From positions 95,196,988 through 95,260,987 of the forward strand of contig NC_045431.1 in the NCBI RefSeq assembly GCF_902635505.1: DNA of 64,000 bases, given 5' to 3'. Below, one piece after another: positions 11,316 to 23,527 of the stretch (its first letter is position 1; the number at the start of each line of letters is the position of its first letter). The position numbers and the translations under genes are program-made. This DNA is from Sarcophilus harrisii (lineage: Eukaryota; Chordata; Mammalia; Dasyuromorphia; Dasyuridae). A model generated the notes under the pieces. That model was not told the DNA's origin. It did not search any database and saw nothing but the letters and a program-made list of their open reading frames with translations.

Positions 11316-12753
11316 TTTTGGGGGGTAAAAGTGCTATTAACATCCTCTAAATTTTGGTGCCAAATGGACTCACACTTTACACCATATACCAAGATAAGAT
11401 CAAAATGGGTCCATGATTTAGGCATAAAGAACAAGATCATAAATAAATTAGAGGAATATAGGATAGTTTACCTCTCAGACTTGTAGAGAAGGAAGGAATT
11501 TGTGACCAAAGATGAACTAGAGAACTTTATTGATCACAAAATAGAAAATTTTGATTATATCAAATTAAAAAGCCTTTGTACAGACAAAACTAATGCAAAC
11601 AAAATTAGAAGGGAAGCAACAAACTGGGAAAATAGTTTTACAGTTAAAGGTTCTGATAAAGGCCTCATTTCCAAAATATATAGAGAATTGACTCTAATTT
11701 ATAAGAAATCAACCCATTCTCCAATTGATAAATGGTCAAAGGATATGAACAGACAGTTTTCAGATGATGAAATTAAAACTATTTCCACTCATATGAAAGA
11801 GTGTTCCAAATCACTGTTGATTAGAGAAATGCAAATTAAGACAACTCTGAGATACCACTACACACTGCTCAGATTGGCCAAGATGATAGGAAAAAATAAT
11901 GACAAATGTTGAAGGGGATATGGGAAAACTGGGACACTGATGCATTGTTGGTGGAGTTATGAACAAATCCAACCATTCTGGAGAGTAATTTGTTATTATC
12001 AAATAAAAAAAAAGTTATCAAGCTGTGCATACCCTTTGACCCAGCAGTGTTTCTATTGGGCTTATATCCCAATAAGAAATCTTAAAGAAGGGAAGGGTTG
12101 CACATGTGCAAAAATGTTTGTGGCAGCCCTCTTTGTAGTGGCTAGAAACTGGAGACTGAATGGATCCCCATCAGTTGGAGAATGGCTGAATAAATTATGG
12201 AATATGAATGCTATGGAATATTATCTTTCTATAAGAAATGATCATCAGGATAATTTCAGAAAGGCCTGGAGAGACTTATATGAACTGATGCTGAGTGAAA
12301 TGAATAGGACCAAGAGATCATTATACATAGCAACAACAAGTCTATACAGTGATTAATTCTGATGGAGGTGGGTCTCTTCAACAATGAGATGATTCAAACT
12401 AATTCCAGTTGTTCAGTGATGAAGAAAGCCATCTACACCCAAAGAGAGGACTGTGGGAACTGAATATGGACCATAGCATGGCATTCTCACTCTTTCTGTT
12501 GTGTGCTTGCATTTTTGTTTTCTTTCCCAGTTTTTTTTCCTTTTTGATCTAATTTTTCTTGTGCAGCAAGATAACTGCATAGATATATATACATATATTA
12601 GATTTAACATATTTTTTACACATTTAACATGCATTGGATTACCTGCCATTTAGGGAAGGAGATGGGAGGAAGGAGGGGCTTTGCAAGGGTCAGTGTTGAA
12701 AAATTACCCATGCATATGTTTTGTAAATAAAAAAACTTTAATAATAATAAAAA
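11316..12753 (+). mobile_element. 5'-truncated L1, ORF2 C-terminal region plus 3' UTR
   Basis: Plus-strand L1 holding the last part of ORF2 (about 11340-12360), the 3' UTR, 'ttgtaaataaaa' and an A-rich tail. The two open pieces, 11502-11912 and 11940-12356, read as ORF2 C-terminus, for example a block around 'KATNWENSF' type residues, 'YRELTLIYKK' and 'SPIDKWSKDMNRQFS'. They lie in different frames, so the copy is dead. A possible 7-bp target duplication, TGAGTTT, lies at 11309-11315 and 12754-12760. It is weak because it borders homopolymers. The copy is moderately old. Confidence 0.85.
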
Positions 12754-12760
12754 TGAGTTT

Positions 12761-14027
12761 CAAAAAATCAAAATGATCTTTTGCTGCTCTATCCTTATAG
12801 CAAGTCACTCTGCTGTCATAAAGAATAGGTTTTGGTATCTTTTAAGAGACTCTGCTATAGATGACTTTTCTACTTTCTTGAGTGTTTCTTTGAAATAATA
12901 TTTTTTTTTACCATAAGAATAAAATTCCATTTTATCAAGTTGCATAGTATAAGGTAATAAACCTGAAACAGTTCAGTGTATTTTGTTCCATGCACTTTAT
13001 CTCAAGTGAGAAGTACCAAAGCTGTCAACAGCTGCCAGGATATCCACAGGGGCTGACAAATGCTTTATCAGGTGAATCAACAATGGGACGCATATGTGTT
13101 TTCAGAACCTATCCAAAGAGATCTTTCTACAGTTTAATTTGTTCCATAGCTACTGTAGTTTCCATCACACAACCAAAATTTAATATCAAAGAAATTTAAT
13201 CCCAAGACTTTTGGGGATTTGAAGCATATTTGGTTTGCAATGCATATTTATCAGGACATGATTCTTAAGAAATCTCAAACTCTCAGAGCAGGACACTCTG
13301 TCTTAAAAATCTTAGCATTGGAGTGGACTTCAGAGGTCACTCAGCAATCTGCACCAGAGCAAGAGTCCTTTCTACAATATTAGCATGTAGTCATTTAGCT
13401 ACCAATGCTTGATGACTCTATATCTGACTCTTGAGACTGGTGCAACTACAAGCAAAAAAAAAAAAAGTAAGTTTAATTAAATTTGGGAAAGTTAGAAATG
13501 TCTCAAAATGTTTGCAATGTACCCAAATCTAAGGCTACTTCTGCGATTTCTGTCCAATGCTCTTAATTCTTCCTTTTGGGACCAACAAAATCACCTCTTC
13601 TTATTCCAGACCAATATTAACATACTGGTTCATAGAAAGAGACCAGGATTTAATAGGCATACAGCTTTGCCTCTGGTTTCAATTCTCTCCTCCGATTCAA
13701 TGCTTTTTTTTCTCCATTGTCCTTTGCTGTGACAATTTCTTAATCCTCAAACTCTCTCTCTTGAGAATTTACCAAAACACACCTTATGCCCTTTGTTCTT
13801 ATCTAGACTGTTAGAGAATAGGAAATAAAGACTAAAGGAGATCCTTGGGTCAGTGCTTTATTCCTTAGTAATATCATGACAAGGGGCAAGATATTTAACT
13901 TCTATAATTCATAGTTTTCCATATTGGGACATAAAGATGATGACATTTGCACCACCTAACTCAGAGGTGTTGTGAAGAAAGGTGCTCTTTCTTTTCCATC
14001 TCCTCCCCTTGCTTCCCTCTACTTCCC
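12761..14027. other. Unassigned intergenic DNA with a possible CR1/L3 remnant
   Basis: A segment near 13310-13460 resembles old CR1/L3-type 3' sequence ('ttagcattggagtggacttcagaggtcactcagcaa'). Two overlapping frames at 13508-13814 are open but show no recognisable protein. Nothing else is supported. Confidence 0.35.
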
Positions 14028-14190
14028 CCACTAAGAGGCACTTAGTTGGCCCAGTAGCTAGAGTACTAGGAATAGAATCAGGAAAACCTGAACTAAAATC
14101 TGGCTTCAGACACTTATTAGAGGTGTCATTTTGGGTAAATCATATAGTCCCATTTGCCTCAGTTTCCTCATCTGTAAAATGAGCCTCACA
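14028..14190 (+). mobile_element. tRNA-derived SINE
   Basis: Sense SINE head and body: 'aggcacttagttggcccagtagctagagtactagg', 'gaatcaggaaaacctgaactaaaatctggcttcagacactta', 'gggtaaatcat' and 'tgcctcagtttcctcatctgtaaaatgag'. This is the usual order of marsupial SINEs, from B-box-like 'gagttcaaatc' equivalent to CORE region. Confidence 0.8.
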
Positions 14191-14439
14191 GTGCTGCCCT
14201 GATGAAACTAGGAAGTAAAACAATTTGTCCACAATTATAATTTCTGTCTAGGATATGAATCAATGAGTTTTTGGTTGAAAGCTGTCCTTCAATCCACTAC
14301 CCTGTCCTAGCTCCCCATAATTCCTAGAATATTCTGATAATCCAAAGAAATTCTTATACTATTCTGTTCTTGCCTGATTGCTTAAGTAAAATATCATGGT
14401 TTTGCTTTTATTTTTATTTTGTTGTTGTTGATTTTTTTG

Positions 14440-14541
14440 GAATAATTAAGTGACAGCTCAGAGTTCAGAATTAGAATTTAAAACTCAGGTCCTACTGACT
14501 CTAGGTCCACTCTTTATCCACTCTGCCATCTAGCTGTCCCA
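14440..14541 (-). mobile_element. SINE head fragment, antisense
   Basis: 'attagaatttaaaactcaggtcctactgactctaggtccactctttatccactctgccatctagctgtcc' is the antisense tRNA-like head of the local SINE family. Confidence 0.75.
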
Positions 14542-15039
14542 GAGTATCACATTCTAACATTGTTCAGTTAGAACTGCATTAGATCTCCCCATGATTAAGT
14601 ATAGAAGTAATGCTTGAATTGTAAACTCAATAGTGTCCTGAAAGAAAGCTTCCTCCTTCAATCTAGAATTAATGCCTTGGTAAAGCAGAAGTAATTTGTT
14701 TGTAGCCTCCTCATGCAAGGAAACTATTATTAAAGGCTTCATCAACACCAGCCTAGCTTTGAGGGAAGCTACATGATAATTTATTCTTAATGTGATGAAG
14801 TTGATAAATAACCTTCAAAGGGTAATTATTTTCTCTCTATTTTTTTCTTGCTCATCATACATGCTGGGTGGAAGGAAACTTGAGAACTTGAAAATACTTG
14901 AACTGTTTATCCTATCCTGACAATCTGTTTAACAACACATTGTGTGTATATGTATGTGTGTGGATTTTTGTAACTTTCTCATCCCTTGTTTGAGAGAGTG
15001 AAGAAGAAAGAAAGAGGGGATCTGAAAGTCGTATATTGA

Positions 15040-15130
15040 GCAAGAAAGCCCTTAGAAGTGGTCTAGTCAAACTCCTTTAACTTATAGATGTGGAAGCTGA
15101 AACCCAGGGAAGAAAACAAATGTGCTTAAT
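15040..15130 (-). mobile_element. MIR-like fragment, antisense
   Basis: 'cttagaagtggtctagtcaaactcctttaacttatagatgtggaagctgaaacccagggaag' matches the antisense MIR/SINE mid part. Short and diverged. Confidence 0.4.
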
Positions 15131-15179
15131 TAAGATGAAATAAAGCACACAAAGATTTTCCTGTTGTAATGGGCAGATG

Positions 15180-15465
15180 GAAATAATTTGTCCCAATGAC
15201 CATAATGTCTCATGGCTGAAGAAGATGCCATGGAGTGTTTGCAGGAATTAAAGATGCCAAGATAATCTGCTGCTTCATTTTGGGCTCAACACTTGTTCTG
15301 GTTTTTGTTTGGTTTTTGGATTTCAATGACTCTGGAAGAGAGGATGAGGATGAAGACTTTGCACAGGTCTGGCTCACTGAAATCCAACTCACAAGTCAAA
15401 ATATCATTTGTGTCATCACTGGTCTTTGATGAAAATGAAGGATAAATACCAACAACAGATGAAAT
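15180..15465 (+). mobile_element. Unnamed interspersed repeat family, copy 2
   Basis: Sense copy of the repeat also at 9680-9995 (antisense) and 40440-40665 (sense). Shared blocks are 'gaagatgccatggagtg...gccaagataatctgctgc', 'gactctggaagagaggatgagg', 'gactttgcacaggtctggctcactgaaatccaactcac', 'tcatcactggtctttgatgaaaatgaagg' and an A/C-rich end 'aaataccaacaacag'. The two open frames on opposite strands here (15235-15429 plus, 15210-15392 minus) are by-products of this repeat. Confidence 0.65.
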
Positions 15466-15734
15466 GAAGGGGGAAAGAGCAGCTAAGAATATTGAGATCC
15501 CCTTTTCACATGTGATTATAGAAAAATGTATAGAAGAAGTTCTACTTTGATGAAGATCAGAACTCTTTTAAGGAAGGTTAGAAGTTGAAAAGATCATGTT
15601 AAGCCTGAGTTATATGCCTAAAAGAAGCCAACTGTATCAGACATAGAAAAACAATAGGAGATATCAGATGGGAATTAATATAAAAGAGGAGAAACTAGGT
15701 CTTTGTATATCTACCAACAGTAATAATAGTTGGA

Positions 15735-15955
15735 CTTTAAAGTTAGCAAAGCTTGTCACTTAAATCAAATTTGATCCTCAAGTTGTCCGTATAAAGTAGG
15801 TGCTTTGATGATCCCCATTTTACAGATTAGGAAAATGAATCTGAGAGATTAAGTAGCTTGTCCATGACCATGGTAGCTAGTTAACTGTGAAAGACAGGAT
15901 TTAAACTGCAGTTTTCCTGGATCAGTGAAGACTTTTATGATTCTCTTCTCTTCCT
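15735..15955 (-). mobile_element. MIR-like SINE, antisense
   Basis: 'tttgatcctcaagttgtccgtataaagtaggtgctttgatgatccccattttacagattaggaaaatgaatctgagagattaagtagcttgtccatgaccatg' is an almost complete antisense MIR core, followed by a degraded head. Confidence 0.7.
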
Positions 15956-17247
15956 GCAATATTAGGTATATCCTTATCAGGGCTGTGCTAGAGCCAGATC
16001 CAACTGACTCAGGAGAGCTGAAGATTGAATTATCAGGGTGAGCATTAACAACTTTAAAATCTTAAAATACTACATATCCAGGGAATGGTTTATTGATAAT
16101 TTTATGGATTGTTTAAACTTTAGAAAGTAATAGAGAAAATGTTGATTCAAATTAAACTTTAGTGCTTGCATACTTTTTTAGTCTAGAGAGCTGATAGACA
16201 TTTTTCAACAACTATTTGTAATCTTGTATTTTGCTCTTCTCACTATTTGCCATGTTTTAATGTATTGCAATTATTGATGTATATCTCTACCCTTTTATTA
16301 GATGTAAGCTCTTCAACGATGATAAGCAACGCAGAAAAATGTTCTATTCAGCAGTTCTGAGTTTCAGTCCACGCACTTTCATTTATAATCTCCATGACAT
16401 GATTGCAAGTAAATCACTTCTTTGTTCATCTTCTGTCTCTCCTTCTCCCTCTCCTTTTCTTGCCTAAGCTAGAAATATGGCCTGACCTCACTATTGATTG
16501 GGCCACAAGTTTTGACCTGCTCTGTTTCTGGTCTGGACCAGTTAATCCCTCTAGAAGTAGCCTGGTGATTTCCTATTTAGTATAAAAAAACCAATCTGGT
16601 TTCACCCTACAGTCCAGAAGTACTGAATTCAAATGATCCAAAATACCCAGCTCCCCTAGTAGCAGGGCTTAGAGATAGGTAAATGCATGACCACCTAGAT
16701 AACCTAAGCTTTCTAACTCTCAAATTCCCCATTTATATACACTGGGGATAATAATATATGTACTACCTGTCTCACAAATTGTTGTGAGGAAAAGTACTCA
16801 TTATACTATAAAGAAATAAATCATGAACCTTAATATTTCATCAGTTTCATGTCAAACTTGGGATATAAAATGATAACATATTTGTTGGCATTTTAATTCT
16901 GATATCAGTGATGGTAAGCCATCTAGTTTAATGTGATTTAACAAAAAAGAATACAAAAATATCCTTGTACTAGTAATAAAGAGTATAATGATTTCTGGTG
17001 AACTATAAGGAATTCAAATTCTCCCTTTTTCTTTCTTCCTTGGATCCTTCTACTTGACTTCCCAGATCATTTCACTTCACTTAATATTTAAATTTTGATT
17101 AATCCTTGTAACAGCTTTTGTCACTTTTTTTGGTACTCTATCTCCTGACTTTGCTGTCTTAGCTTAGCACTCTGTCTCTGATAATTGAAAAAATTAGTTC
17201 TATTTGACCAATTCAATGTGTCTGATCCTTCCTTGGATAAGAAGTTT
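15956..17247. other. Mostly unassigned intergenic DNA
   Basis: AT-rich. A diverged plus-strand SINE may lie at about 16660-16800 ('taacctaagctttctaactctcaaattccccatttat' and 'acctgtctcacaaattgttgtgagg'). No gene or RNA is supported. Confidence 0.35.
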
Positions 17248-17465
17248 CTTTGATGTTGTTCAGTAGTTTCAATTGTGTCAGACACTTCATGAGTTGGTTT
17301 GGGGTTTTCTTGCCAAAGATATTGGAGTGCTTTGCCATTTCCTTGTCCAGCTCACTTAACAAATGAGGAAACTGAGGTAAAAACAGGGTAAAAGGTTTTG
17401 CCTGAGGTCACACAGTGTCTGGAGCCAAATTTAAACTTTAGTTTTCCTGCCTCCAGGCTCTGAGA
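17248..17465 (-). mobile_element. tRNA-derived SINE, antisense, near full length
   Basis: Antisense blocks in order: 'ttcaattgtgtcagacacttcatgag', 'ggggttttcttgccaaagatattggagtgctttgccatttcc', 'aaatgaggaaactgaggtaaaaacagg' and 'gaggtcacacagtgtctggagcc', ending in the head region 'cctgcctccaggctctgag'. The head end is truncated. Confidence 0.8.
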
Positions 17466-18037
17466 TGAAGTTTTTAAGCATAGACTTTTTTGTCTCCTTC
17501 AGTCAAGAAGGCTCATCCTATGTGATGGAAGATCAGCAGTCCGTGGCACATTCTATTCCTTATCCTGCCTCAGGCAACTTGAAGCTCTGAAGGTTCTGAA
17601 TGGAAAAGTCCCAGACAGCAACTTTTTTCCATGAGTGAGATTCCAAAACTAATAAGTATCACTTGTTTAAATAGGAGTAGAAACAAAGAAGGCACTTGAT
17701 CGTGTTATGATTCCTTACTTGAATCTGGCCTAGGCCCAAATGATTTATGGCTCCTTTAACAATCAACATGTTTTGTAAGAACTTAACCAAGTTTCTACAA
17801 AACATTTGAGGGTAGTAATTGGAAGGTCGGTCAACCTTCTACCTCACAATCTTTCCTAATGTACAGTCCGCCTTTCCATTCCTCGATTCTCAGATTTAAT
17901 TGGAATGGTGTCCAAGTGTTTTTCTAGAAGGGCAAATGTTTTCTTTAGACATGGCAGTCAACCAGAAGATATGACAGGTTACATGTCAGGCCTGTATAGA
18001 GATATGGAAGAACTTCTAATCCACAATAACCATCAAT
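17466..18037. other. Unassigned intergenic DNA
   Basis: Slightly higher GC than its surroundings, with no recognised repeat. An open frame at 17905-18141 depends on the adjacent CA repeat and is not a credible gene. Confidence 0.4.
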
Positions 18038-18038
18038 A

Positions 18039-18078
<40 letters not shown>
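18038..18078. repeat. (CA)n microsatellite
   Basis: About 20 CA units with one T interruption near the start. Likely length-polymorphic. Confidence 0.95.
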
Positions 18079-18080
<2 letters not shown>

Positions 18081-18129
18081 TACCAATTTCCTTCTGTCCT
18101 TGACTTCCTTGAGTTATATTTCTGGTTTT

Positions 18130-18690
18130 ACAGTATTATAGGCATATTAAATAAGATACATGTTTAAGTAATTTTTGATTAGTTCCAACCTGCTCTTTCA
18201 GAGTGGTTGAACCAATTAACAATTCTACCAATATCTCACAATATGACTATATCTTTATAATTCTCCCAATAATCACTATGTTCAATTTTTGTCCCTTTTG
18301 CCAATCTGATGGGCATGAGGGGAACCTTCACTGTTTTAACTTTTATTTCTTTTATTAGTACCAATTGGAACATATTTAAAATGTTTTTTTTAATTGAGGG
18401 AATAGTATAAATACCCAACATATATGTGAATTGTGTATATATATATATATTTGTCTGCTATAGAAAGAAAGTTTTGCAAGATTTTTTTGGTAAGCGTATT
18501 TCTTTTTCTTTTTGCTTATCATATTCTGAGATTTCCTTTCCTTTAAAGTAATTGATACTAAATCCTGGATGATTGGTACTTGATCTTTTATTTCTTTTAC
18601 TATGCTATTTCTGGATGTATTCAAAATGTTTTTGTTTTTTTCTACAGACATCTGGAAGATTATTTCTATTTTTGCTTTGCCTGATTCTTA
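18130..18690 (-). mobile_element. Old L1 fragments, antisense
   Basis: The left part (about 18180-18340) matches the antisense ORF2 C-terminal and 3' region: 'cagagtggttgaaccaattaacaattctaccaat' and 'gccaatctgatgggcatgagg'. The right part (about 18490-18690) resembles antisense ORF1: 'tttctggatgtattcaaaatgttttt'. Between them are an (AT)n run (18438-18452) and unclear sequence. The two parts may be one internally deleted copy or two pieces. Confidence 0.5.
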
Positions 18691-20290
18691 GTAGTTCTGA
18701 ATGACTAGCTTTTAGGATTGCTTAAAATGTATTATCTGTTGATGATTCTCATATCTATCTTGAATCACTTTTTTTTGTTCTTTCTCATTTCAGAAAGCCT
18801 GAAACCCTGGAACATTTCCTGCTTCATGACTAATCTCTTTGAGACAGACAAACATACAGAGACAGAGACACAAAGAGAAGAAAGCTCAAACCAAGTGTGC
18901 ATTTCTATTACTTCTGTTTTATATAACCATTATCTTCAAGGTTTGTAGTTATCCCTTATGTAATATAAGTTTGTCTAGAATCTTTCTTATAGTCTTCCTA
19001 GTAGGATGTCCTCATGCCTGCAATTTACAAACAAATATGAGTTTGTAAAGATCATAAAACTTTAAGAACAGAAAGGAAATGAGGACCCAAAGCCTAAGAT
19101 TCTAAATACCACACTCTTTTATCTGTGCTGCACTTTATTTAGCATCAGAGCATCCTTCATGATTTTCATGCATGACATTGTGACTATGGAGGGCACTGAT
19201 AAACATTGTGATGATTCAGCAGGAGAGCAATACTGGTTGTTGGCTAATAATATGACTTAGACATTTATGTTGATGCCCGAGGGACAGCATGAGGAGAGTG
19301 ATTCTGTTCTTACTAATAAGAAGTGACTACATGATTCAGGTCAGTATGGAGATGCAAAATGAAGTCTGTCTAGGGGAAAGACTAGAACAGAAATGCTTTA
19401 GGAGAAGTGTTTTGATTTCAAGAGATTCTGAATCAAATGCAAGTAGGACTTGTATTTAATAGGTGATAGAATTTAAATAATCATTCAAAACACAGTAGTA
19501 CCTATATATTATGGAATGCTCCTTTGTCCTACTTTGAAATTTGACATTAGGTTTTTTATCATGTAATAATGTATAATTACCATGATCATAATTGCCATCA
19601 TCACCAAAACCACCACTATCATTACCATCATCTCCAAACCATATGTGATAAGGAGCTCTAGAAATATTAAGACAACTTAAATCAAAATCCCATAGGAACA
19701 AAAATTACATGTCATCCCCATTATCGTGACTACTACCAGCATTACATGAAGGAACTTTCAGTGATTCTGCAAAAGATGAATTTACTTCTAAGCACCTTTG
19801 TTAAATTATATACACTAATCATTTTGTTCCGCAGCCTGTCAAATATTAATCATGAAACATAATACTAGGATAATGCAGAATTATTTCTAGCTGAACTTAT
19901 TGGCAAAAAGACTAAAATAAGAAATAACTGGCATTTATAAAGCATACACATATTTATATTCACACATACATAATCAGTAAAATGGGTATAACACCTATAG
20001 TACCTACCTCACACATCTGTTTTGAGACATATATAAATATATTCTATGAGTAGCATTCCCACTTACACAACAAACACAAAATATCTATATATCTTTCTTC
20101 ATACATCTCTATATAGATATATACACATATTACAACAAGCAACAAAAGTACACAACTCACAAGACTACTATGAAACACACACACACAGAGACACAAATAC
20201 ATACACAAGAGATAGAGGGAAAGATAAAAAATGTTCATTAGTTCAATGAGTATTTCCATGCATGTGACTTCCAGATTTATAGATACTATA
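18691..20290. other. Unassigned intergenic DNA
   Basis: AT-rich. It includes a mixed ATC/CCA triplet-like stretch at about 19570-19635 and CA-rich stretches near 20170-20215. A very diverged SINE may lie at about 19930-20040. No gene is supported. Confidence 0.4.
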
Positions 20291-20299
20291 TAGTCTCTC

Positions 20300-20460
20300 A
20301 ACTGCCAATATTTTATCACTATCTGTTAGGGATTTCAAATGGAATTACCTGTATCTCAAACTCAATATGTCTAAAACAAAACTACTTATCTTTTCCCTTA
20401 AATTCTCCCCTCTTCCAAATTTGTTATTAAGGGCAACTGAAGAGCTACCTCTTTCCTCAC
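20300..20460 (+). mobile_element. L2 fragment
   Basis: 'atctcaaactcaatatgtctaaaacaaaactacttatcttttcccttaaattctcccctcttcc' follows the L2 block 'aacatgtccaaaaccgaactcctcatcttccctcccaaa...ctcctcc'. Diverged, sense orientation. Confidence 0.55.
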
Positions 20461-21189
20461 TTCATGTATATATGACAAAAAAGCAAAAACAAAAAAGATT
20501 TGACGATAGCAAACTTCTCAGGGTTCTCTCAGTTCTATATTATACAAAAAACATCTTTAGTCTTGTGTCCTTGAACTTTTTGGTGTTTTCTTGGCAACGG
20601 TACTTTACCAGTTTTAATAACCATATTTAATATGATTGATTTCTTTTGTAATCCTATTTTAATTTTAAAATTTTATTTCAAGCTTTCATAGGCTTTGATA
20701 GATTGCTGAAATAGTCTATGAAACAAAGAGGGTTTGCTCTATGATTAGAAGACCTATTAGCTAATATTTATGTAGTAGTAGGTTTATGAAATTTTTAAAT
20801 TATGTTACCTTCTTACAACCAAACCTCCTCAATCTTTAAGGTAGGAATAAAAACACTTAATTACCTACATTATGACTTTTTTTTGAGAAGCATGTTGAAA
20901 GCCACAAGACACTGTAGAACAAGGAACTATTAGTGATTGCTTTCAGTTACTGAGTGGAGAGGAAGTATATATTTTTTTTAATTGATACTTCGAAATCACT
21001 TCCACAAAACTAAATGACTAAAAAGTCATCTATATACATTACTTCTCAAATGAAAAGAGCAATTTAGAAATCAAAGAACAAGTATAAATAATTGGGAACC
21101 CCTATTTAAACCAAAAATTGTAAAGATGCTGCCACCAATGTCTTTTTCATGTACTGAGCTGAATAAAGCTATTGTAGATTCTGGAAGAA

Positions 21190-21720
21190 TATTAATCAGT
21201 ACTGCATATGTTAGAGTTGGAAGAGATCTCGGTTACCATCTAATTCAACCTTTAATTGATGGATAATATTTTTGACATCCCCACAAAGTGAGCATCTATC
21301 TTCTGTTTGAAGACAATCAATGTGATAATCTTTCAGTACTTCCTGTAGTTCTGCTTGTTAGGACAATTTCCTGAGAGTTCATATGCCTTGCAATAACATT
21401 CATTGTACTTTAGCTCTACCCTCTGGGGCCAGTCAGAACAAATCTTATCCTTTTTCCACAGGACAGCCCTCAAATACTTTACAATTGCTGCCTTATCTTT
21501 CCTAAGTCCTCTTATACAACCCAGACAAACTTTTAATCTCTTGTGACATTTCAGTTATGGACTGAAAACCAATGTTGAAACTGTTCTTTGAAAGAGGATT
21601 TATTTTTTCCCTACCAAAAATTATCCTGTAGTAAATAGAATTTGCCCTTAGTCCTTTCTTCTAGTGTCCAATTTACTTCAGTTCTTCAAGGAGTCCCAAT
21701 TTCATCTGCGTAGTCATTTC
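21190..21720. mobile_element. CR1/L3-like ancient LINE remnant
   Basis: Recognisable blocks are 'ttagagttggaagagatctcggttaccatctaattcaacc', 'ctctaccctctggggccagtcagaacaaatcttatcc' and 'cacaggacagccctcaaatacttt'. They occur together in CR1/L3-type 3' sequences of mammals. The orientation was not resolved with confidence. Confidence 0.5.
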
Positions 21721-21889
21721 TTCCATTGAAGTAAATTAGATCACCTTGGAACATAGACTTTATGAGTTACTGAATTTGGAAAAACAATCACCTTCCTTAC
21801 CTGGCATGGTGGGAAGGGGTGAGATAGATGGAGGGGACAGAGTTCTGGCAATGAAACAAGTCAACCTGTTCCACTTAGAGCAAGCACGT

Positions 21890-21978
21890 TGAGTCCAATG
21901 TAATGTCCTTCAATTAGAATTCTCCATGCATATGTTTTGAAAAATAAAAAAGCTTTAATAAAAAAATAAAAAAAAAAC
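21890..21978 (+). mobile_element. L1 3'-tail scrap
   Basis: 'ctccatgcatatgttttgaaaaataaaaaagctttaataaaaaaataaaaa' is the extreme 3' end of the local L1 family, as at 12705-12750 and 45485-45530, with its A-rich tail. Probably a very strongly 5'-truncated insertion. Confidence 0.6.
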
Positions 21979-21999
21979 AGAAGGGAGTTCAGATGATAG

Positions 22000-22252
22000 C
22001 TAGTATAGAGGCATCTCGTTGGGATAGTAGATAGTGTGCCAGACATGGAGTCAGGAAGAATCATCTCTGATACTTATTAGCTGTGAGACACTGAACAAAT
22101 CAATCAACCCTCTTTTCCTCAGTTTCCTCCTCTGTAAAAATGAGCTGGAGAAAGAAATGATAAATCACTCCAGTAGCTTTGTCAAGAAAATCCCAGTTGA
22201 GTCCACAAAGAGTCAAATATGACTAAAAAATAACTGAACAACTGAAAAATAA
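22000..22252 (+). mobile_element. tRNA-derived SINE, near full length
   Basis: Sense order: head 'gaggcatctcgttgggatagtagatagtgtgccagacatggagtcagg', 'ttattagctgtgagacactgaacaaatca', 'cctcagtttcctcctctgtaaaaatgagctggag', 'aaatcactccagtagctttgtcaagaaaatcccag' and the end 'gagtcaaatatgactaaaaaataactgaacaac'. The 3' end is typical of this family, as at 27455-27690. Confidence 0.85.
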
Positions 22253-22253
22253 C

Positions 22254-22500
22254 ACAGAGGATAGAAGGAGTGATCACCTGGAGTGATGAAGATCAGGGTT
22301 CAAATCTGACCTCAATCACTTATATATTGTATGACAATCTGTTGTCTACTCAGTCTCTGTCTGCCTCTGTTCCTTCATCTGTAAATTATGGATTATAGTA
22401 ATATTGCCTACTTCTCATGATTGTTATAAAGTTAAAATGAGGAAATGTTTGTAAAACATTCTATAAATCTAAAAAACACTGCATAAATGCTACCTGTAAT
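22254..22500 (+). mobile_element. Second SINE, different subfamily, back to back with the first
   Basis: Sense SINE with head 'ggatagaaggagtgatcacctggagtgatgaagatcagggttcaaatctgacctcaatcactta' and a MIR-like 3' half: 'ttatggattatagtaatattgcctacttctcatgattgttataaag' and 'aaaacattctataaatctaaaaaacactgcataaatgct'. Confidence 0.75.
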
Positions 22501-22799
22501 TTTTTAAAAAGTGCTTCAATTCCCTTTCAGTATGATAGCAGTTGAAGGAATTTATGCTTTGGTAAGCTTAAAAACTCAGGGTCACTTCCAAATCATGAGA
22601 AAGCATAAAATTCAATAGGCTTTTCGTGGGAAATGATACAATTTAATGATAAAGAAGGAATGTTTGTTTGGAGCGAGACTGGTACTATGAGCCCCTAGGA
22701 AAATGTCAAATATTTACATATCACAAACATATAAAACATTAATTAAAGATTAATTAAAGAAATCTTATCCAATATGATGAGAGATTTTTACAAGAAAAT

Positions 22800-22895
22800 A
22801 TTTTTACATTGCAAGATAGTCTATAAACACTTATTAAGTACCTGCTATGCTAAATGTTCCAAGTACTAGAGATACAAAGTAGAAAGTGTGCTTCA
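22800..22895 (-). mobile_element. L2 3'-end fragment, antisense
   Basis: 'ataaacacttattaagtacctgctatgctaaatgttccaagtactagagatac' is the antisense L2 3' end (tcaacaaatatttattgagcacctactatgtgcc...). Diverged. Confidence 0.6.
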
Positions 22896-23474
22896 ATCTA
22901 CACTCAGAGTTCGTTTCCCTTTTGGGGGGTGTATGGCGATTTTCATCATGATATTGTATTGTTCATTGCCTTGATCAGATTAGTAAAGGCTTTTGGAATT
23001 GATTATTAGTTTTATTTTAAAAATTATTTAGTAATTTCCCCAGCTATATGTAAAACAATTGTTAGCATTTGTTTTTGAAACTGAGTTCAAAACTCTCTCC
23101 CTTATTCCCTCCCTCCTCGCTACTCCTGTTTAGAACACAAGCAATTCAGTATAGGTTATACATGTGTATTCATGCCAAACATTTCAAAAATAGTTATGTT
23201 TAGAAGAGAAAATACAGATTAGTTACCCAAAATGAAAATAAAAAACCTCAAGAAAAATAAAGTGACAAGTATGCTTCACATAGCCACCAGTTCTTTGGGT
23301 AACATTTTTTCACCATAAGTCCATCTGAGTTGTTTTTTTAGATGATTATATTGCTGAGAATACCTAGATTACTCATATTTAATCATCCTATAATATTGCT
23401 ATTGCTGTAGACTATACATTTCACTTTGTGAAATGGATGTCTTGCTAGGTTTTTCTGAGAGCATCCTGCTCATC

Positions 23475-23479
<5 letters not shown>

Positions 23480-23526
<47 letters not shown>
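23480..23526. repeat. (TA)n microsatellite at an L1 tail
   Basis: About 23 TA units directly between the target duplication and the L1 3' UTR, so it occupies the place of the poly-A tail. Confidence 0.95.

Positions 23527-23527
<1 letters not shown>

Noticed and set aside
11502-12356. Two adjoining open frames that could be taken for a host gene
   Set aside because: Both are the L1 ORF2 C-terminal region in different frames, followed by an L1 3' UTR and tail.
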